From CAYLPU01 sp964385635 (GTDB lineage: Bacteria; Chloroflexota; Anaerolineae; B4-G1): a stretch of DNA of 17,353 nt. The notes under the pieces are model-generated. The model worked only from the letters and a program-made list of their open reading frames with translations. It had not been told where the DNA came from and searched no databases. The DNA is taken from the NCBI GenBank assembly GCA_964385635.1, contig CAYLPU010000105.1, positions 1 through 17,353 of the forward strand, given 5' to 3'. Made by a program: the position numbers and the translations under genes. Below are positions 6,498 to 13,326 of this stretch, one piece after another (the first letter of the stretch is position 1; each line of letters opens with the position of its first letter).

Positions 6498-6860
6498 CTA
6501 GACGGCCTCTGCGGCCAGGGCCTCGGCGCGGGCGCTCACCCAGCCGCACCAGGGGCAACTCACGTTGAGCAGTTCCTCGGCCGGCACCCGCTTGCCGCAC
6601 TGGGGGCAGGTCACCTTCGTGATCTGGGCTTCCTTCCAGGCCGCCGTTTCGATGTTCGTCCCGGAGGGGAACTCCAGGCCGTATCTGGCCGCCGTCTCGA
6701 AGGAGGCCAGGGCAGCCCGTATCTTGATGCCCAGCAGTTCCACGCCGACGACGGAGACAGTGATGTCAGCGTTGATCACCAATCCCTTGTCCAGGACGGC
6801 GTCTACCACGTCCACCAGGGTCCCGCTGCGTTCCCGGGTCGGTTCCATGTATTGCGCCAA
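6498..6860 (-). CDS. gvpJ: GvpJ-like gas vesicle protein with C-terminal zinc ribbon
   Basis: Residues 12-70 match the GvpA/GvpJ fold: helix GTLVDVVDAVLDKGLVI, the beta hairpin ADITVSVVGVELLGIKIRAA, then SFETAARYGLEFPSGT. The YGLEFP ending is typical of GvpJ rather than the main shell protein GvpA. GvpJ is a minor vesicle protein, likely at tips or nucleation. Unusually, residues 80-110 are a zinc ribbon, C85-x-x-C88 and C102-x-x-C105 in CPQCGK and CPWCGW. TTG at 6860 is the likely start because AGGAGG lies 10 nt upstream; ATG at 6848 would be 22 nt from it. The same type of ribbon occurs in two further proteins downstream, which suggests a shared docking partner. Confidence 0.9.
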   Translation of the reverse strand: MAQYMEPTRERSGTLVDVVDAVLDKGLVINADITVSVVGVELLGIKIRAALASFETAARYGLEFPSGTNIETAAWKEAQITKVTCPQCGKRVPAEELLNVSCPWCGWVSARAEALAAEAV

Positions 6861-6879
6861 TTCCGGTTCGCCTCCTTCC

Positions 6880-6957
6880 GCCGATAGCAGATGGCTGATG
6901 GCGCATAGCTGATAGTGCTATACGCTATACGCTATACGCTATACGCCATACGCTACT
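6880..6957. repeat. 7-bp tandem repeat, CTATACG family
   Basis: Clean ctatacg units at 6917-6956 with degenerate units (gatggct, gatggcg, catagct, gatagtg) before them. The TPR-like gene's stop TAG is in the last unit. Confidence 0.88.
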
Positions 6958-7348
6958 CGGCTGCCTCCAGCCTGGCCCGGCGCTCCTCCTCGGCTCGCTC
7001 CCCGGCGTGGATCTTGTCCAGTATCTCCTGCACCCGCCCCTGCCGCGCCTCCCTCACGTCCGCATACCTCTGCGGCGTGTAAAGCATTTCCAGGAGCCCG
7101 TAGAGGTGCTTCGCCCGGTAGGCTTCCCCCTTGCTCTCGAAGAGATAGGCCAGGTCCAGCATCTTCTCCCTGGCCTCCTCCTCCTCCGGGGTACCATGAT
7201 ACTGGTCAATGATCTGCCGGTAGCCGTCAATGGCTTCGCTGTAGTGTGCCTTATCTTCTGCCTCTTGGCAGATTCTCAGCAGCCCTCTTCGGCGGGCGGC
7301 TTCGATCTGCTCCAGGGCCGTTTCCGTCGTCTTTTCCTCTTGAGCCAT
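6953..7348 (-). CDS. TPR-like helical protein (131 aa), function unknown
   Basis: A small, charged, all-helical protein. Residues around YSEAIDGYRQIIDQYHGTP followed by an AREKMLDLAYLF helix resemble one or two degenerate tetratricopeptide repeats, a protein-docking fold. The N- and C-termini are rich in E, K and R and may form coiled coils. No signal peptide or membrane segment. The ATG at 7348 has AAGGAGG 8 nt upstream. The longer frame to 7426 is translated tandem repeat and is rejected. It sits between the Get3-like ATPases and gvpJ; TPR proteins often bridge chaperones and clients, so an adaptor role is possible but unproven. The stop TAG is inside a CTATACG tandem repeat. Confidence 0.75.
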   Translation of the reverse strand: MAQEEKTTETALEQIEAARRRGLLRICQEAEDKAHYSEAIDGYRQIIDQYHGTPEEEEAREKMLDLAYLFESKGEAYRAKHLYGLLEMLYTPQRYADVREARQGRVQEILDKIHAGERAEEERRARLEAAE

Positions 7349-7377
7349 TTTGATGTCCTCCTTAGTTTGCTGATGGT

Positions 7378-7449
7378 TTCGTGAAACGTGAAACGTAATC
7401 CGTGAAACGTGAAACGTGATCATCACGCATCACGTTTCGCGCGTCACGC
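7378..7449. repeat. 7-bp tandem repeat, TTTCACG family, head-to-head
   Basis: Left half reads gtgaaac on the plus strand; right half, after a centre near gatcatc (7418-7424), reads cacgcat/cacgttt. The two halves are inverted and can pair as a long imperfect hairpin. The ATPase 2 stop TGA is in the right half. Confidence 0.9.
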
Positions 7450-9777
7450 ATACAGCATCTCCCCGAATTCGACTAGATCCTCGATGCCTCTGACATGGTG
7501 CGGGAGTTGGGGTGTCTGGGCCAGGCGCAGGTCAGGGTGGTCGGCCATCAACTGCCGGATGATCCCCTGCTCCTGCCGGCATCTGGCTGCGCAGAAGGGA
7601 CAAGCGCTGTTACTTCGACAGGGCTCAGTACGAACCTGAGTGACCTTGTTGACCAATATCTGCCGGCAGGTGACATTAAGTCCGTCCAGGCAACGCAGCA
7701 GCCGCTCGCTCTCGGCCACGGCCATCGCTTCCGGGATGGTGACAGCGACGAACTCGGTCTGGGCGCTGTCCACCAGTTGCTGACGAAGTATGCGCACCTG
7801 CCGCGAGCATTTGACCACTAGTTCGGCCAGCCTTCCCAGCCGCACCGTGTTCTTGTACTTGAGCAACATCCTGGCTGCGGCTTTGAGCCAGTTCTGGGCC
7901 AGTTCAGGCGTCTCCAGGAAACGGATCAGGTGGCCGGTGGGCGCGGTGTCCAGGATGAAGACGTCGAACTGCCCCTCCTCCGCCAGTTCCATGATCTCCA
8001 GCAGGGCCATCAGTTCGTCCAGGCCCGGCGGAATGAGATCAAGCATCTGGCTGGACACCTCCTCCCGAAAGTCCCTCGCCTGCTGCCCCTGCCCTCCGCC
8101 CGAATGGTACTCCCGCCTGAAATCCTCCAGCAACTGGACGGCGTCTATCTCGTAGGCCTGCAGGTTGTCGTAGGGCTCGATGGGGGTGACCTGCGCCCCT
8201 ACCGGCTGATCGAAGGCATCGCCCATCGAGTGGGCCGGATCGGTGGAGAAGACCAGGACTCTCTGGTCAGGACGCTGTCGGGCCAGATAGAGGGCCGTGG
8301 CCGCAGCGGTGGTGGTCTTGCCCACTCCCCCCTTGCCACCGACCATGATGAAGCGAGCCGAAGGGGGAGATAGGGAGAGGGGGAGAGGGGGAGAGGGGGA
8401 GAGGTCTCCTTGTCCCCTTGTCCTCTCGTCCTCTTGTCTCCTGCGCGCCCACAGAGAGCCCAACCACACATGCAGAGAACTCCACCACCCCCGGACCCTG
8501 GTTAGCACAGCCGAACCAAAACCCCCGAAAGAGAGAGGGGGAGACGTGGAAAGGGGGAGACAGGGAGAGGGGGAGAGGTCTCCTTGTCTCCTTGTCTCCT
8601 TGTCTCCTTGTCTCCTTGTCTCCCTGTCTCCCTGTCTCCTTGTCTCCCTGTCTCCCTGTCTCCTTGTCTCCTTGTCTTCTTCCGCCGTCCCGTCCTCCGC
8701 CAGCATCTGGCCGAACTCGGTCAATGCCTTCATCCCCCGCACCTCGTGAGAGAGTTGCGGCACAGTGAGGAGACGGAGGCCGGCGAACCCTTCCCCGATC
8801 TGGGCCAGCGCCCCGGCCTGATCCTCCCCCCTCCGCCGGCAGGTCGGGCAGCGACCGTCGTGTCCTGAGCCTGGCCCTGCCACCGCGAGTACTCGTGGCG
8901 GTGAGCTCGTCGAAGGGTCTGTCGAAGGGTCGTGGTTGACGACCTGGTTGATGACCAGATTCCTGACCGCCAGGGGGTGCTCCCTCAGCGCGGAGACCAA
9001 CCGCCTGGTCTCGTAGATGGCCATCTCCTCGGGGATGGTCACCGGTATGAACTCGGTTACCCCGGCATCCTGCAGCGACGATGCCACGTGCCTGATCTCC
9101 CGGTCCATCTTCACCAGCCAGTGGTCCGCCTCATCGGGGCTGTAGCGGCCCACCAGGCTGCGCACGATGAAGCGGTGCTTTTCCATCAGTCTGTCCATGA
9201 CCTGGATCCACAGTTTCATCTGGGCCGGCAGGGCCAGTAACCGCAGTGTGTGGCCAGTGGGAGCGGTGTCCACCACTACCCGGTCGTACTGCTGCTCCTC
9301 GGTCAGGCCCATGATCTGCATGATGGCCATCGCCTCGTCCATGCCGGGCAGGGTCAACAGGAGGAAATTGTTGATGTCCTCCACGTCGAAATAGGTGCCC
9401 CGGTCAGCGATTCTGGCGATCATGGGGTCGTACTCTTGTTTCCATTCGGCCAGCAACCTCTCCGAGTCCAGTTCCAGGGCGAATAGGTTGTCCACCCCCT
9501 TGATGGGCACGGCCTGGCCGCCGATAGGCTGGCCGAGGCTGTCCCCCAGAGAATGGGCCGGGTCGGTGGAGACGACGAGTATCCTCTCCTCCGGCCTCTG
9601 GCGGGCCAGGTAGAGTGCCGTTGCCACCGCCGCCGTCGTCTTGCCCACACCCCCCTTCCCTCCGAAGAAGATGAAGCGCAGGCCGTCGTTTTGCAGGAAG
9701 CTGGGGGCGGTCGTTGGAGGTTGGATATTGGATATTGGATATTGGGTATTGGGTATTGGGTATTGGATATTGGTCAT
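7444..9777 (-). CDS. Double-domain ArsA/Get3-like ATPase 2 (777 aa)
   Basis: Paralogue of the preceding ATPase, overlapping its stop by ATGA. Domain 1 carries GGKGGVGKTT (39-48), DTAPTGHT near 170-177, TIPEEMAIYE and C310-x-x-C313. Domain 2 carries GGKGGVGKTT (480-489), DTAPTGHL near 610-617, TIPEAM and C726-x-x-C729. Both switch II motifs are intact, unlike ATPase 1. It has three repeat-derived segments: the N-terminal 20 residues (from a 7-bp GATATTG tandem repeat), a linker at about 366-475 containing ETRRQGD repeats (from an 8-bp repeat), and short palindromic inserts just before both CxxC pairs (about 283-308 and 714-722). No strong Shine-Dalgarno is seen, so translation probably depends on coupling to the upstream gene. 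Two double-headed enzymes give four nucleotide sites, which could pair within or between chains. Confidence 0.92.
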   Translation of the reverse strand: MTNIQYPIPNTQYPISNIQPPTTAPSFLQNDGLRFIFFGGKGGVGKTTAAVATALYLARQRPEERILVVSTDPAHSLGDSLGQPIGGQAVPIKGVDNLFALELDSERLLAEWKQEYDPMIARIADRGTYFDVEDINNFLLLTLPGMDEAMAIMQIMGLTEEQQYDRVVVDTAPTGHTLRLLALPAQMKLWIQVMDRLMEKHRFIVRSLVGRYSPDEADHWLVKMDREIRHVASSLQDAGVTEFIPVTIPEEMAIYETRRLVSALREHPLAVRNLVINQVVNHDPSTDPSTSSPPRVLAVAGPGSGHDGRCPTCRRRGEDQAGALAQIGEGFAGLRLLTVPQLSHEVRGMKALTEFGQMLAEDGTAEEDKETRRQGDRETRRQGDRETRRQGDKETRRQGDLSPSPCLPLSTSPPLSFGGFGSAVLTRVRGWWSSLHVWLGSLWARRRQEDERTRGQGDLSPSPPLPLSLSPPSARFIMVGGKGGVGKTTTAAATALYLARQRPDQRVLVFSTDPAHSMGDAFDQPVGAQVTPIEPYDNLQAYEIDAVQLLEDFRREYHSGGGQGQQARDFREEVSSQMLDLIPPGLDELMALLEIMELAEEGQFDVFILDTAPTGHLIRFLETPELAQNWLKAAARMLLKYKNTVRLGRLAELVVKCSRQVRILRQQLVDSAQTEFVAVTIPEAMAVAESERLLRCLDGLNVTCRQILVNKVTQVRTEPCRSNSACPFCAARCRQEQGIIRQLMADHPDLRLAQTPQLPHHVRGIEDLVEFGEMLYA
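7613..7640. repeat. Palindromic element inside ATPase 2 domain 2
   Basis: The sequence cttcgacagggctcagtacg and its continuation encode QVRTEPCRSN, seven residues before the second CxxC pair (C726/C729). Same family as the elements at 3831 and 8862. Confidence 0.7.
8361..8448. repeat. 8-bp tandem repeats in the linker of ATPase 2 (second array)
   Basis: Units of gagagggg followed by ccttgtcc/cctcttgt-like units encode EDERTRGQGDLSPSPPLPLS just before the second P-loop. Same type as the array at 8531-8686, and separated from it by a more complex stretch (8449-8530). Confidence 0.8.
8531..8686. repeat. 8-bp tandem repeats in the linker of ATPase 2 (main array)
   Basis: About a dozen ctccttgt/ctccctgt units (8579-8680) encode the ETRRQGDR repeats, adjoined by gagggggaga units that encode an S/P-rich stretch. 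Because 3 x 8 = 24, the protein repeat is eight residues long. Confidence 0.9.
8862..8931. repeat. Palindromic CTGAGC...CGAAGGG element inside ATPase 2 domain 1
   Basis: It starts gtcctgagcctgg, has a central palindrome cgagtactcg (8886-8895), and ends with two copies of gtcgaaggg. It encodes about residues 283-306, immediately before the CxxC pair C310/C313. Confidence 0.75.
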
Positions 9778-9780
9778 TGG
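9719..9780. repeat. 7-bp tandem repeat, GATATTG family, at the ATPase 1/ATPase 2 junction
   Basis: About eight heptamers (ggatatt, gggtatt, ggtcatt). They include the ATGA overlap of the two genes and encode the N-terminal residues of ATPase 2 (TNIQYPIPNTQYPISNIQ). Confidence 0.9.
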
Positions 9781-11774
9781 TACAGGATCTTCCCGAATTC
9801 GACCAGGTCGTCAACCCCGCGCAGGTCGTGGTGTAGCCGTGGTGCCTGGGCCACGCAGTGATCGGGGTGGTCGGCGATTACCTGCTGGATGTAGCGTTGC
9901 TCCTCCTCCCGCTTGGGCTTGCAGAAAGGGCAATCGCTGGGCGGGATGACGAAATTGATCAGGATCTGGCGACAGGAGATTTCCAGCCGGCCCAGCCCCT
10001 GGATCAGCCGCTCGCTCTCGGCGATGCCCATCGCCTCGGGGATGGTGACCGCGATGAACTCAGTCCCGGCACCGTCGGTGAGCTGCTGGAGCACCCTCCT
10101 GGTCTGCCGGGAGTACTTGATCGTCAGCCCGGCCGTGGCCCCCAGCTTGACCACGCCCCTGTACTTGAGCAGCAACCTGGCCGAGGTGGCGAACCACTCC
10201 CGGGCCAGGTGGGGCAGCTCCAGGAAGCGGATCAGGTGGCCGGTGGCGGCGCTGTCCAGGACGAAAACGTCGAACGCCTCGTCGTCCACCAGTTTCATGA
10301 TCTCCATCAGCGACATCAGTTCGTCCAGCCCCGGCGGGGTGGTGCTCAGCATCTGATCCATGATCTCCTGCTCGAAGGCCACCCGCACGTTGCCTCCGCC
10401 TCCGCCGACAAAGCCCTCGAACACCTCGTCAATGGCCTCCTGCTGCTCCTCGATGAACTGATCCAGCAGCCTTGGGGCGTCTATCTCCTGGGCGTAGAGA
10501 TTGTCGAAGCCCTCGATGGGGGCGATCTCGGCCCCCACCTTCTGGTCCAGGCTGTCGGACACAGAGTGGGCGGGATCGGTCGAGAAGAGCAGCACCTTCT
10601 TGTCGGGAAACTGCGCAGCCAGACGGATGGCCGTGGCCGCGGCCGCGCTGGTCTTGCCCACGCCCCCCTTGCCGCCGATCAGGATGAAACTGGCTGAGGG
10701 CAAGGTGAGGGGGAGAGGAGGAGAGGGGGTGAGGGGGTGAGGGGGTGAGGGGGTGAGGTCTCCTTGTCTTCTTGTCTCTCTGTCCTCTTCTGTGACCCCG
10801 GCCAAAAGTTGAGCGAAGTCAGTCAACTGGTCTACGCCCCGCACCTCGTGAGGCAGGAGTGACACCGGCCAGAGGTGCAGGTTAGCAGCGAATCGCTCTC
10901 TGATCTCCGCCAGGGCCTCTGCCTGCTCCGCCTTCTTGTGCTGGCAGGGAATGCAGAGGCCATCGCCGCCGATGACGTGATTGACGATGAGGTTGCGTAC
11001 CGGGATACGCTCTTTCTTCAGGGTAGTGAAGAGGCGCTCGCTCTCGTAGATGGCCATCTCCTCAGGGATGGTCACCAGCACAAACTCGGTGGTCTCGGTG
11101 TCCTTCAGCGTCCGCTCCACCATGGCCACGTCCCGCTTCTGCTCCTCCAGGAATCGGTCGCACTCGTCGGGAACGTAGCGGCCGGCGAAGGTACGCACCA
11201 TGTAGCGGTGTTTGTCCATCATCATATCCAGAGTCTTGATCCAGTTCCTCATCTGCGACGGCAGTTGCAGCATGCGCACCGTGTGGCCGGTCGGGGCGGT
11301 GTCCACCACCACCAGGTCGTACTCCCCGGACTTGATCAGCCCTATGATCTCCCGGATCGCCATCACCTCGTCCATCCCCGGCAGGGTCAGTTGCATGAAA
11401 GCGGCGATGTCCTCTTCGTCGAACAGAGTCCCCCGGTTGGCGATCTCGGCCAGTATGTGATTGTTAAGGCGCCGGTATTCTGTCAATACCTTCTCGGCGT
11501 CCAGTTCACGCGCCCGGAGGTTGTCCACGCCCTTGACAGAAACAGTCTCGTCACCGACAGCCTGGGCGAGGCTGTCTCCTATAGAGTGGGCCGGGTCGGT
11601 GGAGACGATCAACAGCTTCCCGCCCGGCCTCTGGCGGGCCAGGTAGAGAGCGGTGGCCGTGGCCGAGGTGGTTTTGCCCACGCCCCCCTTGCCCCCAAAG
11701 AAGATGAATTGCAGGTCCTGGTTGTGTAAGAAACTGGGCAGGCCTGCACTGAGCGCAGCCGAAGTGTCAGACAC
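9774..11774 (-). CDS. Double-domain ArsA/Get3-like ATPase 1 (666 aa)
   Basis: Two tandem SIMIBI-class ATPase domains joined by a linker. Domain 1 has the deviant Walker A GGKGGVGKTT (27-36), switch I STDPAHSIGDS, switch II VDTAPTGHT near 157-165, the TIPEEMAIYE segment and C274-x-x-C277. Domain 2 has GGKGGVGKTS (367-376), STDPAHSVSDS, an altered switch II DSAATGH (507-513) and C615-x-x-C618. CxxC pairs in this position hold zinc at the Get3 dimer interface, so the CxxC points to Get3-like rather than arsenite-pump ArsA; no arsB or arsR is nearby. Get3 delivers hydrophobic tail-anchored proteins, so a role in carrying hydrophobic Gvp or membrane clients is inferred. The GTG at 11774 has AGAGGTGAG upstream; the N-terminus (SAALSAG) is encoded by a palindromic repeat. 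The linker at 327-359 is low complexity. Confidence 0.93.
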   Translation of the reverse strand: MSDTSAALSAGLPSFLHNQDLQFIFFGGKGGVGKTTSATATALYLARQRPGGKLLIVSTDPAHSIGDSLAQAVGDETVSVKGVDNLRARELDAEKVLTEYRRLNNHILAEIANRGTLFDEEDIAAFMQLTLPGMDEVMAIREIIGLIKSGEYDLVVVDTAPTGHTVRMLQLPSQMRNWIKTLDMMMDKHRYMVRTFAGRYVPDECDRFLEEQKRDVAMVERTLKDTETTEFVLVTIPEEMAIYESERLFTTLKKERIPVRNLIVNHVIGGDGLCIPCQHKKAEQAEALAEIRERFAANLHLWPVSLLPHEVRGVDQLTDFAQLLAGVTEEDRETRRQGDLTPSPPHPLTPSPPLPLTLPSASFILIGGKGGVGKTSAAAATAIRLAAQFPDKKVLLFSTDPAHSVSDSLDQKVGAEIAPIEGFDNLYAQEIDAPRLLDQFIEEQQEAIDEVFEGFVGGGGGNVRVAFEQEIMDQMLSTTPPGLDELMSLMEIMKLVDDEAFDVFVLDSAATGHLIRFLELPHLAREWFATSARLLLKYRGVVKLGATAGLTIKYSRQTRRVLQQLTDGAGTEFIAVTIPEAMGIAESERLIQGLGRLEISCRQILINFVIPPSDCPFCKPKREEEQRYIQQVIADHPDHCVAQAPRLHHDLRGVDDLVEFGKILYQ
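10704..10790. repeat. 8-bp tandem repeats inside the linker of ATPase 1
   Basis: Units of tgaggggg followed by tccttgtc/ttcttgtc-like units code for the linker between the two ATPase domains (ETRRQGD, then TPSPPHPLTPSPP). The unit length of 8 is not a multiple of three, but the frame stays open. Confidence 0.8.
11743..11766. repeat. Palindromic CTGAGC...CGAAG element in the N-terminus of ATPase 1
   Basis: The sequence cctgcactgagcgcagccg followed by aagtg belongs to the same family as the elements at 3831, 7613 and 8862. It encodes residues 3-12 of the first Get3-like ATPase, just after the GTG start. Confidence 0.65.
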
Positions 11775-11778
11775 GTTC

Positions 11779-12144
11779 TCACCTCTCCTGTTCTTCGTCT
11801 CCTTCGCGTTCCTGGAAGGCTTCGGGGAAGGTGCGGCGCCACCAGGCCTCGTCCGGCTCGTACTGCGCATCTCTCATCCATTCTCTAATGGCGGCCAGGT
11901 CCTCCATCAGGATCTTCTCCTGCTCCAGATACTGCTCCTCCTCAATCTCGCCGATCTCATAGCGCAGTTGCAGCTCCATCAAGCGGCTCTTGACGCGCTC
12001 TTCGTCGGTCTCCTCCCCCTCGACCTCCTCGTGGATTTTCTCGAACATCCACTTCGCAGACTGGTAGGGGCCGGTCACCGGCAAGGCCACCACCTTGCCC
12101 ACCGTCTTGAGCAGTTGATGCTCGATCCAGGAGAGGAAAAACAT
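11779..12144 (-). CDS. gvpG: GvpG gas vesicle protein
   Basis: Accessory gas vesicle protein; GvpG is part of the assembly set along with GvpF, J, K and L in bacteria and archaea. The 121-residue sequence begins with the characteristic hydrophobic MFFLSWIEHQLLKTVGKV. An acidic coiled-coil-like helix follows, with SRLMELQLRYEIGEIEEEQY and a second helix ending IREWM. Most of the rest is charged and helical. It is longer than the usual 80-90 residues because of an acidic tail after residue 92. The ATG at 12144 was chosen because GAGGAG lies upstream and the hydrophobic N-terminus starts exactly there. Its stop TGA is four bases before the GTG of the next ATPase gene, whose Shine-Dalgarno (AGAGGTGAG) overlaps the end of this gene, indicating translational coupling. 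Confidence 0.92.
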   Translation of the reverse strand: MFFLSWIEHQLLKTVGKVVALPVTGPYQSAKWMFEKIHEEVEGEETDEERVKSRLMELQLRYEIGEIEEEQYLEQEKILMEDLAAIREWMRDAQYEPDEAWWRRTFPEAFQEREGDEEQER

Positions 12145-12158
12145 GCTCCCAGTCTCCT

Positions 12159-12524
12159 CTAGGCTAACGTAGTCTCTTCTGCGGCGGGGACTACCCCCGC
12201 GCCATGGCAGCGCAGGCAATGGAGGTGCAATCCATCAACGCCTGTGCCCCCGCAGACAGGGCAGGTTTTCACCGGCTCTTCGATGGTCTGCACCCCTCTA
12301 CCCCCACAGCCCAGGCAGGCCAGCCTGGCGAAGGGTTGGACCCCCGTGCCGCCGCAGGCGCGGCAGGGTACGTAGGGCCCTTTCACCCGCACCTTTCCGG
12401 CACCACGACAAGCGCCGCAGGTGGAGAGGACCGACAGCAACCCGAAGGGGTCCCGTCCCTTGCCCTGGCAGAAGGCACACGTCAGCTCGACCCAGTCTTC
12501 CGCTCCCGTTGCTCCCTGTGCCAT
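12159..12524 (-). CDS. DnaJ-type zinc-finger-only protein, six CxxC pairs (ZnF-4)
   Basis: 121 residues with pairs at 16-19, 36-39, 54-57, 70-73, 88-91 and 103-106, and the family signature GRDPFGLLSVLSTC (K replaced by R). PYVPCRACGGTG precedes the central pairs, as in its sisters. AAGGAGG lies 8 nt before the ATG. No J domain or membrane segment. It ends 14 bp before gvpG, so it is very likely co-transcribed and co-translated with it, which links the zinc-finger set directly to the Gvp genes. Function is otherwise unknown. Confidence 0.88.
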   Translation of the reverse strand: MAQGATGAEDWVELTCAFCQGKGRDPFGLLSVLSTCGACRGAGKVRVKGPYVPCRACGGTGVQPFARLACLGCGGRGVQTIEEPVKTCPVCGGTGVDGLHLHCLRCHGAGVVPAAEETTLA

Positions 12525-12568
12525 GCTTCTTCCTCCTTGCTCCGCACGTGGAAACAGCGCAACTCAGT

Positions 12569-12621
12569 TGTAGGGCAATTTGGCAAATTGCCCCTGGGAC
12601 AAGTTGCCAACTTGTCCTACA
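12569..12621. repeat. Double-hairpin palindromic element
   Basis: Two perfect 9-bp stem hairpins side by side: gggcaattt/aaattgccc (12573-12593) and ggacaagtt/aacttgtcc (12597-12617), each with a 3-base loop. The outer ends TGTAGG (12569-12574) and CCTACA (12616-12621) are also inverted. The layout resembles a REP/BIME-type or small non-autonomous element in the 142-bp gap between ZnF-3 and ZnF-4. Confidence 0.8.
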
Positions 12622-12666
12622 GCGTTCCCACCACTAAAGCGCACGGATTCCGCCCCAACCCCCGCC

Positions 12667-12927
12667 CTAACGGGGTTTCTCGACGGGGACCACGCCCTTG
12701 CCACCGCAGGTGCCACAACTCAGCCGGCTGCGGTGGTAGACCCCCGTGCCCCCACAGGCAGTGCAGGTTTCGTAGGGCTCCTTGACGCGCACAGTCCCCT
12801 GGCCGCCGCAGACCCCACAGTTGGAGAGGGGCGACAGGACCTTGAAGGGGTCTTTGCCCGTGCCGCCGCAGAAGGCGCACTTGATCTCGACCCCCTTTCC
12901 CTCTTTCACGACCGCTTTTCCTGCCAT
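12667..12927 (-). CDS. Short DnaJ-type zinc-finger-only protein, four CxxC pairs (ZnF-3)
   Basis: An 86-residue member of the same family. It holds only the first four CxxCxGxG motifs, at 17-20, 37-40, 55-58 and 71-74, and ends soon after GGKGVVPVEKP where the longer sisters carry a fifth and sixth pair. Four pairs equal the number in DnaJ, enough for two zinc sites. The signature GKDPFKVLSPLSNC is present. The ATG at 12927 follows AGGAGG at good spacing, 28 bp after the stop of ZnF-2. It may be the ancestral four-pair unit or a shortened copy. A 142-bp gap with a double hairpin follows. Confidence 0.87.
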   Translation of the reverse strand: MAGKAVVKEGKGVEIKCAFCGGTGKDPFKVLSPLSNCGVCGGQGTVRVKEPYETCTACGGTGVYHRSRLSCGTCGGKGVVPVEKPR

Positions 12928-12955
12928 CTTTGCACCTCCTCGCGCAGGACTGGTG

Positions 12956-13312
12956 TTACGCGGACACCACGCCCGCGCCGCCGCAGGTGGTGCAAAAGAG
13001 CCGCAGGTCGCCCGTGGGGTCAACGCCCAGCCCGCTACAGGTGGGGCAGGTCACTGTTGGCTCCTCGACATGGATCACGCCCTTGCCTTTGCAGGCAGTG
13101 CAGGTCAGGCGGCTGCGGGGGTGGATGCCCGTCCCCCCGCAGAAAGCACAGGGTACGTAGGGCGCTTCGATTTCCACCTGCCCCTTGCCGCCGCACACCC
13201 CGCAGGCCGACAGGGGTGACAGCAGCCTGAAGGGGTCCTTGCCGCTGCCCTGGCAATAGGCGCATTGCACCAGCGTCTTCTCTCCTGTTTCGGTGGTCTT
13301 CTTCCTGGCCAT
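12956..13312 (-). CDS. DnaJ-type zinc-finger-only protein, six CxxC pairs (ZnF-2)
   Basis: 118 residues, closely collinear with the preceding ZnF-1. Pairs lie at 17-20, 37-40, 55-58, 71-74, 89-92 and 107-110, with the family signature GKDPFRLLSPLSAC and the APYVPC segment before pair three. No J domain, no signal peptide and no membrane segment, so probably cytoplasmic. The start ATG at 13312 has AAGGAGG 7 nt upstream. The in-frame extension to 13408 is translated tandem repeat and is rejected. A 263-bp gap with hairpins and a tandem repeat lies upstream, so this gene might head its own transcript. Function is unknown; substrate binding or Zn-dependent assembly is inferred from DnaJ. Confidence 0.88.
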   Translation of the reverse strand: MARKKTTETGEKTLVQCAYCQGSGKDPFRLLSPLSACGVCGGKGQVEIEAPYVPCAFCGGTGIHPRSRLTCTACKGKGVIHVEEPTVTCPTCSGLGVDPTGDLRLFCTTCGGAGVVSA

Positions 13313-13326
13313 TTTCAGCCTCCTTG

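Noticed and set aside
8579..8680. CRISPR array
   Set aside because: The repeat unit is 8 bp with no spacers, lies inside an open coding frame, and no cas genes are nearby.
9858..11729. Plus-strand frames opposite the ATPase genes
   Set aside because: Mirror the codon pattern of the real ATPases; no recognisable domain or ribosome binding site.
7444..11774. Arsenite efflux (ars) operon
   Set aside because: The ATPases resemble ArsA, but they carry Get3-type CxxC pairs, and no arsB, arsR, arsC or arsD is present; neighbours are gvp and chaperone genes.
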